From positions 1,736,001 to 1,800,000 of the forward strand of contig NZ_CP046980.1 of NCBI RefSeq assembly GCF_030408395.1: 64,000 nt of DNA, in the 5' to 3' direction. Each line of letters begins with the position of its first letter. Within the stretch, counting starts at the first letter, position 1. Position numbers and translations under genes: made by a program. The DNA is from Corynebacterium aquatimens (GTDB lineage: Bacteria; Actinomycetota; Actinomycetes; Mycobacteriales; Mycobacteriaceae). Below the pieces are notes generated by a model. It was not told where the DNA came from. It worked only from the letters and a program-made list of their open reading frames with translations, and ran no database searches. Shown piece after piece: positions 37,786 to 46,697 of this stretch.

Positions 37786-38061
37786 TTAGTTGGCGTCGGA
37801 CTTCTTCTTGCGGCGGGCCATGCCACCGAAACGGCGGTTGAACTTCTCAACACGGCCGGCGGTGTCCATAACGCGCTGAGCGCCAGTCCAGAACGGGTGG
37901 GACTCGCTGGTGACGTCCACGACGATCAGCGGGTACTCGTTGCCATCTTCCCACTGCGCGGTGCGCGGGGAGGTGACGGTGGAGCGAGTCAAAAACTGGT
38001 GACCAGTACCGGCATCTTGGAAAATCACCGGGTGGTAATCAGGGTGAATATCTTTCTTCAT
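37786..38061 (-). CDS. rpmE2: 50S ribosomal protein L31 type B
   Basis: 91 residues: [20 protein letters not shown] start and [20 protein letters not shown]. Lacks the CxxC zinc motif of type A L31, so it is the zinc-independent form used when zinc is short. Divergent from the rpmB operon across 437 bases, with rpmF directly downstream. Confidence 0.95.
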   Translation of the reverse strand: MKKDIHPDYHPVIFQDAGTGHQFLTRSTVTSPRTAQWEDGNEYPLIVVDVTSESHPFWTGAQRVMDTAGRVEKFNRRFGGMARRKKKSDAN

Positions 38062-38498
38062 GTTTCTTCGTATCCCTCAAGGTAGTAACTTCAGGTCGGT
38101 TCCTTACAACAGAAGCTTCGGAAAGCGTGCCCGGTAACGGGTATGCCCCGGCTAGACGTAAGGATCGTGCCTGAATTGGGTGCGAACTGTACAACTCGCA
38201 ATATGGTACAGACCAAAGGCCCTAATCAAAAATCGTCGGAGCGCGCTGTGGGGGTTTTCGTCGATAAGCGTGCTGCTAATAGCGATTAGGTTTATGGCCC
38301 GTAAGCGTGTAGGGTTGACTCTCGCTGTTGTCGAAGTACACGTATACGCCTAAGTCAACCAGCTACCCATGGGTATCCCAGGCACACGGCCATCCTCACA
38401 TTTAGGCCGATTCCTCACTTTTGTTTGGGCTTGTCCCGATGCTTTTTGCGGCATCTAGTAGCTAGTGGGTTTGGGCGGCAAGGAGAAAGAAGAAACCC
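38062..38498. promoter_or_regulatory. Structured divergent intergenic region of the ribosomal protein operons
   Basis: 437 bases with no gene. Visible elements: CTGTAC/GTACAG inverted repeat (38187-38192 and 38206-38211), one 11-mer copy (38259-38269), GGTTGACT/AGTCAACC inverted repeat (38313-38320 and 38353-38360) enclosing GTACACGTATAC, and the palindrome TACCCATGGGTA (38364-38375). A GATGC/GCATC hairpin lies at 38439-38455, just before the rpmB ribosome-binding site AAGGAGAAAG. Zur control would be expected from the gene content, but no convincing Zur box is seen. Confidence 0.5.
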
Positions 38499-38735
38499 AT
38501 GTCGGCACATTGCCAGGTCACGGGACGGGAGCCGTCGTTCGGCAAGACCGTCTCGCACTCGCACCGCCGCCACTCGCGCCGTTGGAACCCCAACGTGCAG
38601 AAGAAGCGGTTTTACCTGCCCTCTGAGGGCCGTACGATCACGCTGAACGTTTCCACGAAGGGCCTCAAGATCATCGACCGCGACGGCATTGAGTCCGTTG
38701 TGGCCGCGATCCGCGCTCGAGGGGAGAAGGTCTAA
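38499..38735 (+). CDS. rpmB: 50S ribosomal protein L28
   Basis: 78 residues: [21 protein letters not shown] and KRRF-type core. Only one Cys, so it lacks the zinc-binding CxxC pairs of the C+ form. First gene of rpmB-rpmG-rpsN-rpsR. Its stop overlaps the rpmG start by one base (TAATG). Confidence 0.95.
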   Translation: MSAHCQVTGREPSFGKTVSHSHRRHSRRWNPNVQKKRFYLPSEGRTITLNVSTKGLKIIDRDGIESVVAAIRARGEKV

Positions 38736-38899
38736 TGCCAAAGAACGACGTTCGTCCGATCATCAAACTCAAGTCCACCGCGGGCACCGGTTTTACCTAC
38801 GTGACCCGTAAGAACAAGCGCAACAACCCGGACCGTATCTCCCTGCGGAAGTACGACCCGGTTGTGAAGAAGCACGTTGAATTCCGCGAGGAGCGATAA
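38735..38899 (+). CDS. rpmG: 50S ribosomal protein L33
   Basis: 54 residues: [20 protein letters not shown] to [10 protein letters not shown]. No cysteine (C- form). Translationally coupled to rpmB. Confidence 0.95.
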   Translation: MPKNDVRPIIKLKSTAGTGFTYVTRKNKRNNPDRISLRKYDPVVKKHVEFREER

Positions 38900-38901
38900 A
38901 T

Positions 38902-39207
38902 ATGGCGAAGAAGTCCAAGATCGCTAAGAACAACCAGCGCAAAGAGATCGTCGCTCGTTACGCGGAACGCCGCAACGAGCTCAAAGCGATCATCCGCAAC
39001 CCGGAGACGTCCGACGAGGACCGTCTCGAGGCTCAGTTTGAGCTCAACCGTCAGCCGCGCGACGCCTCCCCGGCTCGCCTCCGCAACCGCGACTCCCACG
39101 ACGGTCGCCCCCGTGGCTACCTCCGCAAGTTCGGCCTCTCCCGTGTTCGTATGCGCGAGATGGCCCACCGCGGTGAGCTCCCGGGTGTCCGCAAGTCTTC
39201 GTGGTAA
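38902..39207 (+). CDS. rpsN: 30S ribosomal protein S14 (long, zinc-free form)
   Basis: 101 residues, the long S14 form without the CxxC motifs of the short zinc-binding S14. C-terminal [20 protein letters not shown] is typical. Two bases after the rpmG stop. Confidence 0.95.
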   Translation: MAKKSKIAKNNQRKEIVARYAERRNELKAIIRNPETSDEDRLEAQFELNRQPRDASPARLRNRDSHDGRPRGYLRKFGLSRVRMREMAHRGELPGVRKSSW

Positions 39208-39225
39208 TAGAAGGGAAACGCATCA

Positions 39226-39474
39226 ATGAAGCGCAACACTAACCGTAAGGCGCGGATGGAGCAGTCCCGCCGCCCGAAGAAGAACCCGCTCAAGGCCAAG
39301 GGCATTGAGGCAGTCGACTACAAGGATGTTGAGACCCTGCGTCTGTTCATCTCCGACCGCCACAAGATCCGCTCCCGTCGCGTCACGGGTCTGACCCCGC
39401 AGCAGCAGCGCCAGGTCGCTACCGCTGTGAAGAACGCACGCGAGATGGCTCTCCTGCCGTTCACCACTCGCTAG
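39226..39474 (+). CDS. rpsR: 30S ribosomal protein S18
   Basis: 82 residues, ribosome-binding site GAAGGGAAA. Core [20 protein letters not shown] is typical. No Cys. Last gene of the zinc-independent ribosomal operon. Confidence 0.95.
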   Translation: MKRNTNRKARMEQSRRPKKNPLKAKGIEAVDYKDVETLRLFISDRHKIRSRRVTGLTPQQQRQVATAVKNAREMALLPFTTR

Positions 39475-39500
39475 TGGTACCCACGCGGTAACTTCGACAC

Positions 39501-39533
39501 ACGCTCCCCGGTGATCCGGGGGGCGTTTTTTAT
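39501..39533 (+). terminator. Terminator of the rpmB-rpsR operon
   Basis: ACGCTCCCCGG (39501-39511) pairs with CCGGGGGGCGT (39516-39526) with wobble pairs, followed by TTTTTTATTT. Confidence 0.85.
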
Positions 39534-39579
39534 TTCCTGTGGCGCTCCCCGGTGTCTTCGGGCGCCTTCGATCGTGGCA

Positions 39580-39666
39580 GTATACTTCGATGAAATCTGG
39601 GTGAATCGCGCCCGTAAACACGCAGGTCAGCGAGTTGCGGATTATGTCAGATGCATCGAAGTATAC
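39580..39666. repeat. 87-bp element with 13-bp terminal inverted repeats
   Basis: GTATACTTCGATG (39580-39592) and its exact reverse complement CATCGAAGTATAC (39654-39666) flank 61 bases. With one small indel the arms extend to about 19 bases (ATCTG). Lies between a terminator and a convergent gene. Either a miniature mobile-element relic or a large hairpin. Confidence 0.7.
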
Positions 39667-39693
39667 CGCTTCGATTCGCTAGCGCCGCTGGAG

Positions 39694-40647
39694 CTAGCAG
39701 CGCGCGATCGGCGCGTCTTTGAGCACCGGCCGGAGCTTTTCAACGAGGGCGTTGGCCATCGCTTGGCCATCTTGGTAGGTCCCGGAGGCAGGGAACACGG
39801 TGATCGCGATGGCGACGTCGAAGTTCTTGCCGTCCGCGGATTGAACGGGGACGAGACCAAACTGGCGTACGACGTACTTGCCGTCCGGCGTCGGACCCCA
39901 GCCGCCCTTGAAGCGTGCGCCTTCGATCTGTCCCAGGCCGTAACGCTGGTCGGCCGCGATCTGGCCCATGTATCCCAGTACCTCTTCAGATCCGGCGATG
40001 CATTTGAGGTTAGACGCAAACTTCGCTTGGTCGGTCGGCTTCCAGATGGTTTGTCCGAACGGGGTGAACTCAGGGCGAGTTACTTCGCGCTGGATCTGAA
40101 CGGGACTGTTGCCTTCGGCTAGAACCTTGTCGGCTTCTGCAGGATCGATGGAGGCCCACAGCGCTTTAGCCGCTTCATTGTCAGAGACCTGGATAGCCGA
40201 CGCCGCTTGCGCGCTCATGTTCGGGTTGCTGCGTAGCGCGGCGATAGCGATGGGCACCTTGATCGTGGACCAGGCAGGAAAATCTAACGCATCGCCGACG
40301 GAAATTGCACCATCGCCGTTAGCGATACCAACCGCAGCTTGGCCGCCGTATTGAGCGACCACCTCCTGGATAGCTTGGTTGATGCTAGCACCGAGGGACT
40401 TGGCGTTATCGTCTGTCACCGCAGCCCCGGGCTCTCCGCTACCCTTTGGCGGCGCATACTTTTTCTTCTTCTCCGGGTCGTTGGGGTCCACGTAGACTTG
40501 CGGCTGGCCGGCTTCTTCGCTTTGCGCGCTTCCCGACGCCCCGTTGTCGCCCTTACCGGGCTCCCCTATTGTGCAGCCGGTTAGAAGAGCAACGGCAGTA
40601 ACCGCTGCGGTCAATCCTGCCCTACGGGTCATCGCGGTCCTGCTCAT
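39694..40647 (-). CDS. Class A beta-lactamase-like lipoprotein
   Basis: 317 residues from ATG 40647, which overlaps the previous stop by one base; ATG 40632 has AGGA upstream and is also possible. Signal with lipobox ALLTGCTIG. A linker with PNDPEKKKKYAPP precedes a serine-hydrolase fold with PAWSTIKVPIA (SxxK), QVSDNEAAKAL (SDN) and RFKGGWGP (KGG in place of KTG). The Glu166-type deacylation residue is not obvious, so it could be a penicillin-binding or wall-modifying relative rather than a resistance enzyme. Coupled to the two membrane proteins upstream. Confidence 0.78.
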   Translation of the reverse strand: MSRTAMTRRAGLTAAVTAVALLTGCTIGEPGKGDNGASGSAQSEEAGQPQVYVDPNDPEKKKKYAPPKGSGEPGAAVTDDNAKSLGASINQAIQEVVAQYGGQAAVGIANGDGAISVGDALDFPAWSTIKVPIAIAALRSNPNMSAQAASAIQVSDNEAAKALWASIDPAEADKVLAEGNSPVQIQREVTRPEFTPFGQTIWKPTDQAKFASNLKCIAGSEEVLGYMGQIAADQRYGLGQIEGARFKGGWGPTPDGKYVVRQFGLVPVQSADGKNFDVAIAITVFPASGTYQDGQAMANALVEKLRPVLKDAPIARC

Positions 40648-41102
40648 CACCAGATGTATACCTCTACGTTTTGGTCGCCGGTGCACAGCACACCTTCGTC
40701 GTACTCTTTGCAAGCCATCTCAATTGACGTTCCCGTGATCTGGCTTTCTGATTCGAACATAACCGACACTTTGTTCTCAGCCTCACAGGCGGTGACGAAG
40801 TCATTGAACACTTGCTCGGCGAAGCCTGGAGACGTATTCGAGGTGAAAGGCTTGTGTCCAACCATGTCGCACACCGATCCCTCATTCGCTGCCACAAGTG
40901 CGGTCTCGCTTGTTTGTGAATCACCCTGAGCTGCTGCATTCTCGCCGTCGTTTGCCTGCTGGCTCCACGCGTAGATGCCCCCACCAACAAGAGCAAGACC
41001 CAAAACGGACATCGCGGCAATCAGTGCGGTTTTCCTGCTGTTTCTCTTTGCAACGGTGCTGCCGTCTTCGGCATTGCTGTGAGCTGAAGTCTGGTTCATC
41101 AT
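40647..41102 (-). CDS. Single-pass membrane protein with four-cysteine C-terminal domain (short paralogue)
   Basis: 151 residues. Short cytoplasmic tail, membrane helix (about 25-46), Ser/Thr linker and a C-terminal domain of about 75 residues outside the membrane. The domain has four Cys (CDM, TACEAE, MACKE, VLCTG) and motifs FAEQVFNDFV, ITG and VEVYIW shared with the next gene upstream. No known family recognised. The tandem paralogue and coupling to a lipoprotein suggest a small envelope module. Confidence 0.75.
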   Translation of the reverse strand: MMNQTSAHSNAEDGSTVAKRNSRKTALIAAMSVLGLALVGGGIYAWSQQANDGENAAAQGDSQTSETALVAANEGSVCDMVGHKPFTSNTSPGFAEQVFNDFVTACEAENKVSVMFESESQITGTSIEMACKEYDEGVLCTGDQNVEVYIW

Positions 41103-41146
41103 GGTAGGGCTCCGCTTCCTGTTAAGGGTAGTGGAGTAAGAATCAG

Positions 41147-41911
41147 TTAGTAGATGTAGACCTGCGCGTTGTTACCACCGGAGCACAACACACCACCGTT
41201 GTGTTGACCACACGTCATTGTGTAGTTGTAGCCCGTTACCGGACTGTTCGCTACAACCGTGACATTGTAGGAATCTTCTGCCCGGCACGCGCTTACGAAG
41301 GCGTAGTACACCTGCTCCGCGAAGGCCTGCGACGTGACGCTGGTTTCGCGCCTGTAGTTGGAGAAATTGCAGTCCGTGTCGTTTGCCTCGCGGGCGGGCG
41401 AAGTTGACTTTCGCTTGCGGGAGCTAGTGGTGGTTTCTTCCTCGGTGTCCTCTTCATAGGTGTAGTCGTCGCTGGAAGCGGAAGAAGATGTCTCGGGGGT
41501 CTGCGGCACTGGGACGTCGCTGCCGCCGGAGGCGGTGTTGGTGCCGCCCTGCTTGCCAAAGACATACGCGCCACCGCCGACGAGAGCCAGCGCAAGAACC
41601 GCTACTAGCGCCCAGAGAGCGGCGTTGTTGCCCTTCTTCTCCGTGACGTATCCGGGCGGCTGCACCGGCGGCATGTACCCGGTGTAGAACGGGTCCGGGC
41701 CGGACTGCGCGGGGGCTGCGGCGGGCGCGCCGTATGGTTCGCTGACGGGCGCATCGTATCGGGTCGAGCCCGCATCGTATGCGGCGTTCTGGGCAGTGGA
41801 ATCGCTTGACTGCGAGCTTCGCGGCGCGTCGTAGCGAATTTCAAAATCGTCGACGCTGTCGTCGAAATTTCCTCCGTTGCCGCCGAAGCTGGGCCACTCA
41901 TTGTTCGACAT
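41147..41911 (-). CDS. Single-pass membrane protein with four-cysteine C-terminal domain (long paralogue)
   Basis: 254 residues. The N-terminal 90 residues are cytoplasmic and rich in Asp, Ser, Pro and Tyr. A membrane helix (about 97-118) follows, then an acidic Ser/Thr linker with a basic patch (SSRKRKS) and a C-terminal domain with Cys at TDCNF, SACRAE, MTCGQ and VLCSG, plus FAEQVYYAFV and AQVYIY. Shares the domain layout of its neighbour and is probably its duplicate. Function unknown. Confidence 0.75.
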   Translation of the reverse strand: MSNNEWPSFGGNGGNFDDSVDDFEIRYDAPRSSQSSDSTAQNAAYDAGSTRYDAPVSEPYGAPAAAPAQSGPDPFYTGYMPPVQPPGYVTEKKGNNAALWALVAVLALALVGGGAYVFGKQGGTNTASGGSDVPVPQTPETSSSASSDDYTYEEDTEEETTTSSRKRKSTSPAREANDTDCNFSNYRRETSVTSQAFAEQVYYAFVSACRAEDSYNVTVVANSPVTGYNYTMTCGQHNGGVLCSGGNNAQVYIY

Positions 41912-41987
41912 GATGCGCTCCTTACCTTTTGATCCGTCAATTATTGTGCCCGATTGTGCAGACTAATGCGCACATTCTGGCAGTTTT

Positions 41988-42032
41988 CGGGGTGGTCGGT
42001 TCCCCCGGGGTGGTCCGTTCCTCCGGGGTGTC
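41988..42032. repeat. 18-bp direct repeat between purH and the membrane protein
   Basis: CGGGGTGGTCSGTTCCYC occurs at 41988-42005 and 42006-42023, with a third partial copy CGGGGTGTC at 42024. The last copy can pair with CACCCC at 42040-42045 beside the purH stop, as a weak hairpin. Confidence 0.75.
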
Positions 42033-42045
42033 AAATAGCCACCCC

Positions 42046-43587
42046 TTAGTGGGAGAAGTGACGTGTCCCCGTGAGGTACATGGTCACGCCGGCCTCATTG
42101 GCGGCGGCGATGACTTCCTCGTCGCGGATGGAGCCACCCGGCTGCACAACAGCTGTCACACCGGAATCGGCGAGGATCTGGAACCCGTCGGCGAAGGGGA
42201 AGAACGCATCGGAGGCGGCGACGGCACCGTTGGAGCGGTTGCGGCCCTCATCAAGCGTGTTGGCGCGGTCCACGGCCAGTTTCGCGGAATCGACGCGGTT
42301 GACCTGGCCCATGCCCACACCCACGCTGGCGCCGTCTCGGGCGATTAGGATCGCGTTGGATTTCACGCAGCGGATCGCGTTCCAGGCGAACTGAAGGTCG
42401 GCCAGGGTGGCCTCGTCGCACGGCTCACCGGCGGCAAGGGTCCAGTTGGCTGGGTCGTCGCCCTCAGCCTGGTAGATGTCGCGGTCCTGGATCAGGGTGC
42501 CGCCGGAGATCTGCTTGATCTCCTTGCCTTCGCGCAACGGTTGCTCTGCTTCCAGGATGCGCAGGTTCTTCTTTGTCTGCAGCAGCTCTAGGGCGTCCGG
42601 CGCGTAGCCGGGAGCAACAATGACCTCGGTGAAGATCGGCTTCACCTGCTCGGCGAGTTCCAGGGTGACCTCACGGTTGACGGCAATCACGCCGCCGTAT
42701 GCGGACACTGGGTCGCAGGCATGCGCCTTCTTGTGCGCATCCGCGATGGATTCATCCGATACCGCGATGCCGCACGGGTTGGCGTGCTTGATAATCGCCA
42801 CGCACGCGCGCTCGTGGTCCCAGCAGGCACGCCACGCAGCGTCGGCGTCCTGGTAGTTGTTGTAGCTCATCTCTTTGCCGCCGTGCTGGGTGGCGCTGGC
42901 AAGGCCGGCCCCGCCTTCGTCGATAAGCAGATGAGCGCTTTGGTGTGGATTCTCCCCGTAGCGGAGCTGCTTTTCCGTGGTGCGGCCGAGCTGCTGCGCA
43001 AACCAGTTGCTGACCGCGGTGTCATACCGCGCGGTGTGGGTGAAGGCCTTGGACGCGAACTCGCGGCGCTGATCCAAAGAGAATCCGCCGCCGCGCACTG
43101 CGTCGGCCACCTGCGAGTAGTCCTCGGGGTTCACAACCACGGCCACGGACGGGTGGTTCTTCGCCGCAGCGCGCACCATCGCGGGGCCGCCGATGTCAAT
43201 CATTTCCACAACGTCGTCGTAGCCCGCGCCGGACGCGATGGTCTCCTCGAACGGGTACAGATTGACTACCACGAGCTGGAACGGTTCAATACCGTGCTCT
43301 TCCAGCTGGTCAGCGTGGTCTGGCTTGCGCAGGTCTGCCAGGATGCCGCTGTGGACGCGCGGGTGCAACGTCTTCACGCGGCCGTCCAGCACCTCGGGGA
43401 AGCCGGTCAGGTCCGCGACCTCAGTCACATCAACCCCCGCGGCCTTGATGGTCGCTGCGGTCGATCCGGTGGAGACGATCTCCACTCCCGCCTCACCCAG
43501 CGCGCGGGCCAAATCTTCCAGCCCGGTCTTGTCAAAAACGCTGACCAGCGCTCGTTTAATCGGGATGATTTCTGTCGTCTCAGCCAT
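42046..43587 (-). CDS. purH: Bifunctional AICAR formyltransferase / IMP cyclohydrolase
   Basis: 513 residues from ATG 43587 ([16 protein letters not shown]). Last two steps of IMP synthesis. N-terminal cyclohydrolase with [10 protein letters not shown] and [16 protein letters not shown]-terminal formyltransferase with [12 protein letters not shown] and the RMCSANSLPRESS-equivalent region near [10 protein letters not shown]. Overlaps purN by eight bases. Two copies of the 11-mer occur in the purN-purH pair, in different frames. Confidence 0.96.
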   Translation of the reverse strand: MAETTEIIPIKRALVSVFDKTGLEDLARALGEAGVEIVSTGSTAATIKAAGVDVTEVADLTGFPEVLDGRVKTLHPRVHSGILADLRKPDHADQLEEHGIEPFQLVVVNLYPFEETIASGAGYDDVVEMIDIGGPAMVRAAAKNHPSVAVVVNPEDYSQVADAVRGGGFSLDQRREFASKAFTHTARYDTAVSNWFAQQLGRTTEKQLRYGENPHQSAHLLIDEGGAGLASATQHGGKEMSYNNYQDADAAWRACWDHERACVAIIKHANPCGIAVSDESIADAHKKAHACDPVSAYGGVIAVNREVTLELAEQVKPIFTEVIVAPGYAPDALELLQTKKNLRILEAEQPLREGKEIKQISGGTLIQDRDIYQAEGDDPANWTLAAGEPCDEATLADLQFAWNAIRCVKSNAILIARDGASVGVGMGQVNRVDSAKLAVDRANTLDEGRNRSNGAVAASDAFFPFADGFQILADSGVTAVVQPGGSIRDEEVIAAANEAGVTMYLTGTRHFSH

Positions 43588-44209
43588 TTGCAAACCGAAC
43601 CTTTCCGTGGTTATTGGGGTCATTTGGGTCATTAGCAGGGGGAAGCACGCGGCGGAGAACGTCCACGATGAGGGCGCGCTCTTCAATTTTGATCCGTTCG
43701 TGCAAGTCTTCTTCAGTCTCATCCGGGCGAATGTCCACGGCACGCTGAGCGATGATCTCGCCCGTATCCACGCCGGCATCAATGTAGTGGACGGTCGTTC
43801 CCGTCACTTTGACGCCGTACGCAAGCGCGTCACGCACCGCATGGGCACCGGGAAAAGACGGCAGGAGCGCAGGGTGGGTGTTGATCAGCCGGCCCTCGAA
43901 GCGCTCCAAGAACGGCGCACCGACGATCTTCATAAAACCAGCCGACACAACAATGTCAGGAGCATGCTTATCGACGGCCGCAGCCAACTGCTTATTCCAT
44001 TCCTCGCGGTCTGCCCCGAGCGGCACTACCGCGGTGGGAACTCCCGCCGCTTCAGCGCGATCTAACGCCGCGCAGGCAACATCTGCAACCACGAGTACGA
44101 CCGAGTACTCCTGCCCCTGGTTATCCAGGATCGATTGCAGCAACGTGCCTGTTCCGGATACCAAGACGGCGACGCGTGTTCTACCCACCATGCCGAAAGT
44201 TTCTGCCAC
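43580..44209 (-). CDS. purN: Phosphoribosylglycinamide formyltransferase
   Basis: 209 residues; a second Met (MVGRTRV) six codons in may be the true start. Transfers formyl from 10-formyl-THF to GAR. Motifs [30 protein letters not shown] with [17 protein letters not shown] and DxGxDTGEII are complete (catalytic Asn, His, Asp). Coupled to purH. Confidence 0.95.
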   Translation of the reverse strand: MAETFGMVGRTRVAVLVSGTGTLLQSILDNQGQEYSVVLVVADVACAALDRAEAAGVPTAVVPLGADREEWNKQLAAAVDKHAPDIVVSAGFMKIVGAPFLERFEGRLINTHPALLPSFPGAHAVRDALAYGVKVTGTTVHYIDAGVDTGEIIAQRAVDIRPDETEEDLHERIKIEERALIVDVLRRVLPPANDPNDPNNHGKVRFANG

Positions 44210-44264
44210 GTTTGCTCAGTCTACTTGGTGCTGCCCGATTCACTCTGCCTAGCTGGAGCGAACC

Positions 44265-45569
44265 CTAGTTGGAACGAAACTGCATGACACCGCGCGCTAC
44301 CCCGCCGACGATCGCTGCCCACGCGAGTGCCCCTAAAGCGAAGACCCAGGGGTTGGCGCCGACCCAGCCGTACGCGCCAGCAACGCCACCAGCCATGAGC
44401 CCGCTGATCAGGGCAACGATTCCGGCGGTGCCCGCGGTAACCGCCATGACTTCCGTGCGGGAATTGGCCCCAAGGGCGTGGTGGATGAACACCGCGAGCG
44501 GAACGAGCATGAGGACCGGGGCCCATGGCCACACCGTCGGTGGGAGCGCGCCGAACAGCGGCAGCGGTGGCAGTGGAACGTGGTTGGCGGCGAAAAGGGA
44601 AACCGATCCGTTGCCGAATTCAAACGGCGCGCCCATGAGCACCGCGGCGGTGGCGATCACGGCGTTTGGCGCGTAGAGGAAGCTCACGGCCGTAATCCCG
44701 GCGATGCTACCGCCGTCCAACGCTGGGTACTGGTTGACCAGGTCATGCACGCGGGGGTAGGAAGCGAACAAGGCGATGACAAAAACCACGGCTGCGGCCA
44801 TGAACATTCGGCCGCACAGGCGCAGACCGTCGATGATCCCATCGACGATCCATTCGGGCGCCCCGACCTGACGGAAGATCTCACGCCACTGAGCGGGACG
44901 TAGCCCAAAGACAACGCCCAGCAATTGCACGAAGGCTGGGATGAACAGGGCCTTGAACACGTTCGGCGTGGCTACCGGGAAGACAGTGGATGCATCCATC
45001 ACCATGAACCAGGCGATGCCCGACAAAGTGATGGGAATTAGGACGCTCAGCGCAGCTAGAGCGTAAAGGTCCTGCAGGTCCAGCTCAGCCGATGGCGTTG
45101 TGCTCGCTCGATTCACGGGACCACTGTTGCTTCGGCCACGCTGCCCAACGCTGCGCCCGGCACTGATGGTGGACGTACGGACGCGCCACGCGAGGAACGC
45201 GATGACCGCGATAGCGGGCATAAGCGGAAGTGTGCCCAGAATCACCCCATCGAATTCCAGTGGCGCGGCATGCATGATGAACCATGATTCCGCGATAGTG
45301 GCAGGAAGCGCCGAGAGCTTGTGGCCACCGAGCAACAAGCCGGCCAGGCTCAGGGCGATGATGGCCAAGACCATCACCACATTCGGAACTGCCACCACCG
45401 GGGCGATCTTCTTCAGGCGCTCCTGCATCGTCGCAGGTTGCGCGGCCTTTGCGTTCGCCTGCGCATCCTGATGTGACCGCACAGCACGGGGCTTGCGGCG
45501 GGGGTGCGACGGGGCAGACGACGGTGCGGACGACGGGGTGCGTGAACGCGGACTGGACTTATTGCTCAT
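44265..45569 (-). CDS. Multi-pass membrane protein (DUF6350)
   Basis: 434 residues from ATG 45569. A basic Ser/Pro/Arg-rich cytoplasmic tail of about 55 residues is followed by about ten hydrophobic segments. Family DUF6350 occurs next to purN in corynebacteria; some members are described as cell-division-related. No catalytic motif seen. Confidence 0.78.
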   Translation of the reverse strand: MSNKSSPRSRTPSSAPSSAPSHPRRKPRAVRSHQDAQANAKAAQPATMQERLKKIAPVVAVPNVVMVLAIIALSLAGLLLGGHKLSALPATIAESWFIMHAAPLEFDGVILGTLPLMPAIAVIAFLAWRVRTSTISAGRSVGQRGRSNSGPVNRASTTPSAELDLQDLYALAALSVLIPITLSGIAWFMVMDASTVFPVATPNVFKALFIPAFVQLLGVVFGLRPAQWREIFRQVGAPEWIVDGIIDGLRLCGRMFMAAAVVFVIALFASYPRVHDLVNQYPALDGGSIAGITAVSFLYAPNAVIATAAVLMGAPFEFGNGSVSLFAANHVPLPPLPLFGALPPTVWPWAPVLMLVPLAVFIHHALGANSRTEVMAVTAGTAGIVALISGLMAGGVAGAYGWVGANPWVFALGALAWAAIVGGVARGVMQFRSN

Positions 45570-45783
45570 TGCTCCCCTACTCTCCCATGAGGACGCCGTG
45601 CAGACGGCACTCGACACGATTAAATACCTGCCTGCGATCCAGGTAGACGCCAGGTTCTGAGAAATCCGTAAGAAATATGTTGAATGTCGCTCGAACCATG
45701 AGTAGTGTTACGTCGAGTAGATAACAACTAGGTCACGATTCCACGAAGCAATCGTTACCGCGGGAAGATCTAAGAAGGTACAT

Positions 45784-46500
45784 GTGAACTCGTCGTCACG
45801 TCCGGCAGCGTACAAAGGCAAGCACCGTAAGCAGACCCCGAACAAGGGCCGCGTCGCTCTCGTCGCCTTCACCACCGGCGCTGTATCCACAGCCGGCGTC
45901 ACTGCCGCAGCTGCCGCTAACAACGCCTCTGCTAAGCCGTCCGATATCCAGCTTGCTAATGATGCGGATGCCGCCGAGGCTACCGACCCGATCGCAGCAC
46001 CGCAGATCCTCGCTATCAGCGAGTACAAGCCCGTGGACAACCTTGCTGAACAGCTGGGGAAGGCTGTTAAGTACCAAGAGGTCCGGGAGGCTGCTGACCA
46101 GGCTGCGCGCGCACCCATGGCCGTCAAGCCCGCCGAGGGCGCCTTCACCTCCGGCTTCGGGATGCGCTGGGGTTCCATGCACAACGGCATCGACATCGCC
46201 AACGCTGTTATGACGCCGATCGTGTCCGTGATGGACGGCACCGTCATTGAGGCCGGCCCGGCACAGGGCTTTGGCAACTGGGTCCGCATCCGCCACGACG
46301 ACGGCACGGTGACCGTCTACGGCCACATGGAGACCATCGACTGCGCTGCTGGTCAGCGCGTCACCGCTGGCCAGAAGATCGCCGGCATGGGTTCCCGCGG
46401 TTTCTCCACCGGCTCCCACCTTCACTTTGAGGTCCACCCGACCGGCGAGGGCGCCATCGACCCGGTGCCGTGGCTGGCTGCCCGTGGCATCAACCTGTAA
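45784..46500 (+). CDS. M23 family peptidoglycan endopeptidase (first copy)
   Basis: 238 residues, GTG start with AAGAAGGT upstream. N-terminal signal or anchor (about 22-45). LytM domain about 117-238 with SGFGMRWGSMHNGIDIAN (zinc His and Asp), YGHMETID and GSHLHFEVHP (catalytic HxH). Cleaves peptide crosslinks during cell separation. A near twin lies at 51079. The 165-base upstream region has GTTAC and GATAAC elements (45707-45724) that might be MtrA-type sites. Confidence 0.92.
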   Translation: MNSSSRPAAYKGKHRKQTPNKGRVALVAFTTGAVSTAGVTAAAAANNASAKPSDIQLANDADAAEATDPIAAPQILAISEYKPVDNLAEQLGKAVKYQEVREAADQAARAPMAVKPAEGAFTSGFGMRWGSMHNGIDIANAVMTPIVSVMDGTVIEAGPAQGFGNWVRIRHDDGTVTVYGHMETIDCAAGQRVTAGQKIAGMGSRGFSTGSHLHFEVHPTGEGAIDPVPWLAARGINL

Positions 46501-46538
46501 AAAACAGGCCAGCTGAACGCACACCGCTAACCTTGTAG

Positions 46539-46567
46539 CCCGGTCCCACCTAGTGGGACCGGGCTTC
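46539..46567 (+). terminator. Terminator of the first M23 gene
   Basis: CCCGGTCCCAC (46539-46549) pairs with GTGGGACCGGG (46553-46563) around three bases, then CTTCTTCTT. Confidence 0.85.
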
Positions 46568-46595
46568 TTCTTGGTCCCACCAACGGATCTACACC

Positions 46596-46669
46596 TTGAC
46601 GTAAGGTTACTGAGTAACCTATAGTTACTCGGTAAGTGAAGGTTACCCAGTAACCATCGCTAAGTAACC
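46596..46669 (+). promoter_or_regulatory. Promoter and triple operator of the PadR-ABC operon
   Basis: Promoter TTGACG (46596-46601) and TATAGT (46620-46625), 18 bases apart. Three dyads of form GGTTAC-N3-GTAACC lie at 46605-46619, 46623-46637 (one mismatch, AGTTAC/GTAAGT) and 46641-46655, exactly 18 bases apart. A half-site GTAACC is at 46664-46669. The first dyad fills the spacer, so binding would block RNA polymerase. The PadR protein encoded just downstream is the obvious ligand. Confidence 0.85.
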
Positions 46670-46697
46670 AAAAATATCTATACAGGAAGGAGCGACC

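Noticed and set aside
38313..38360. A tRNA gene from the GGTTGACT/AGTCAACC ends
   Set aside because: Only 48 bases long, with no T or anticodon arm. No tRNA or rRNA gene was recognised in the window.
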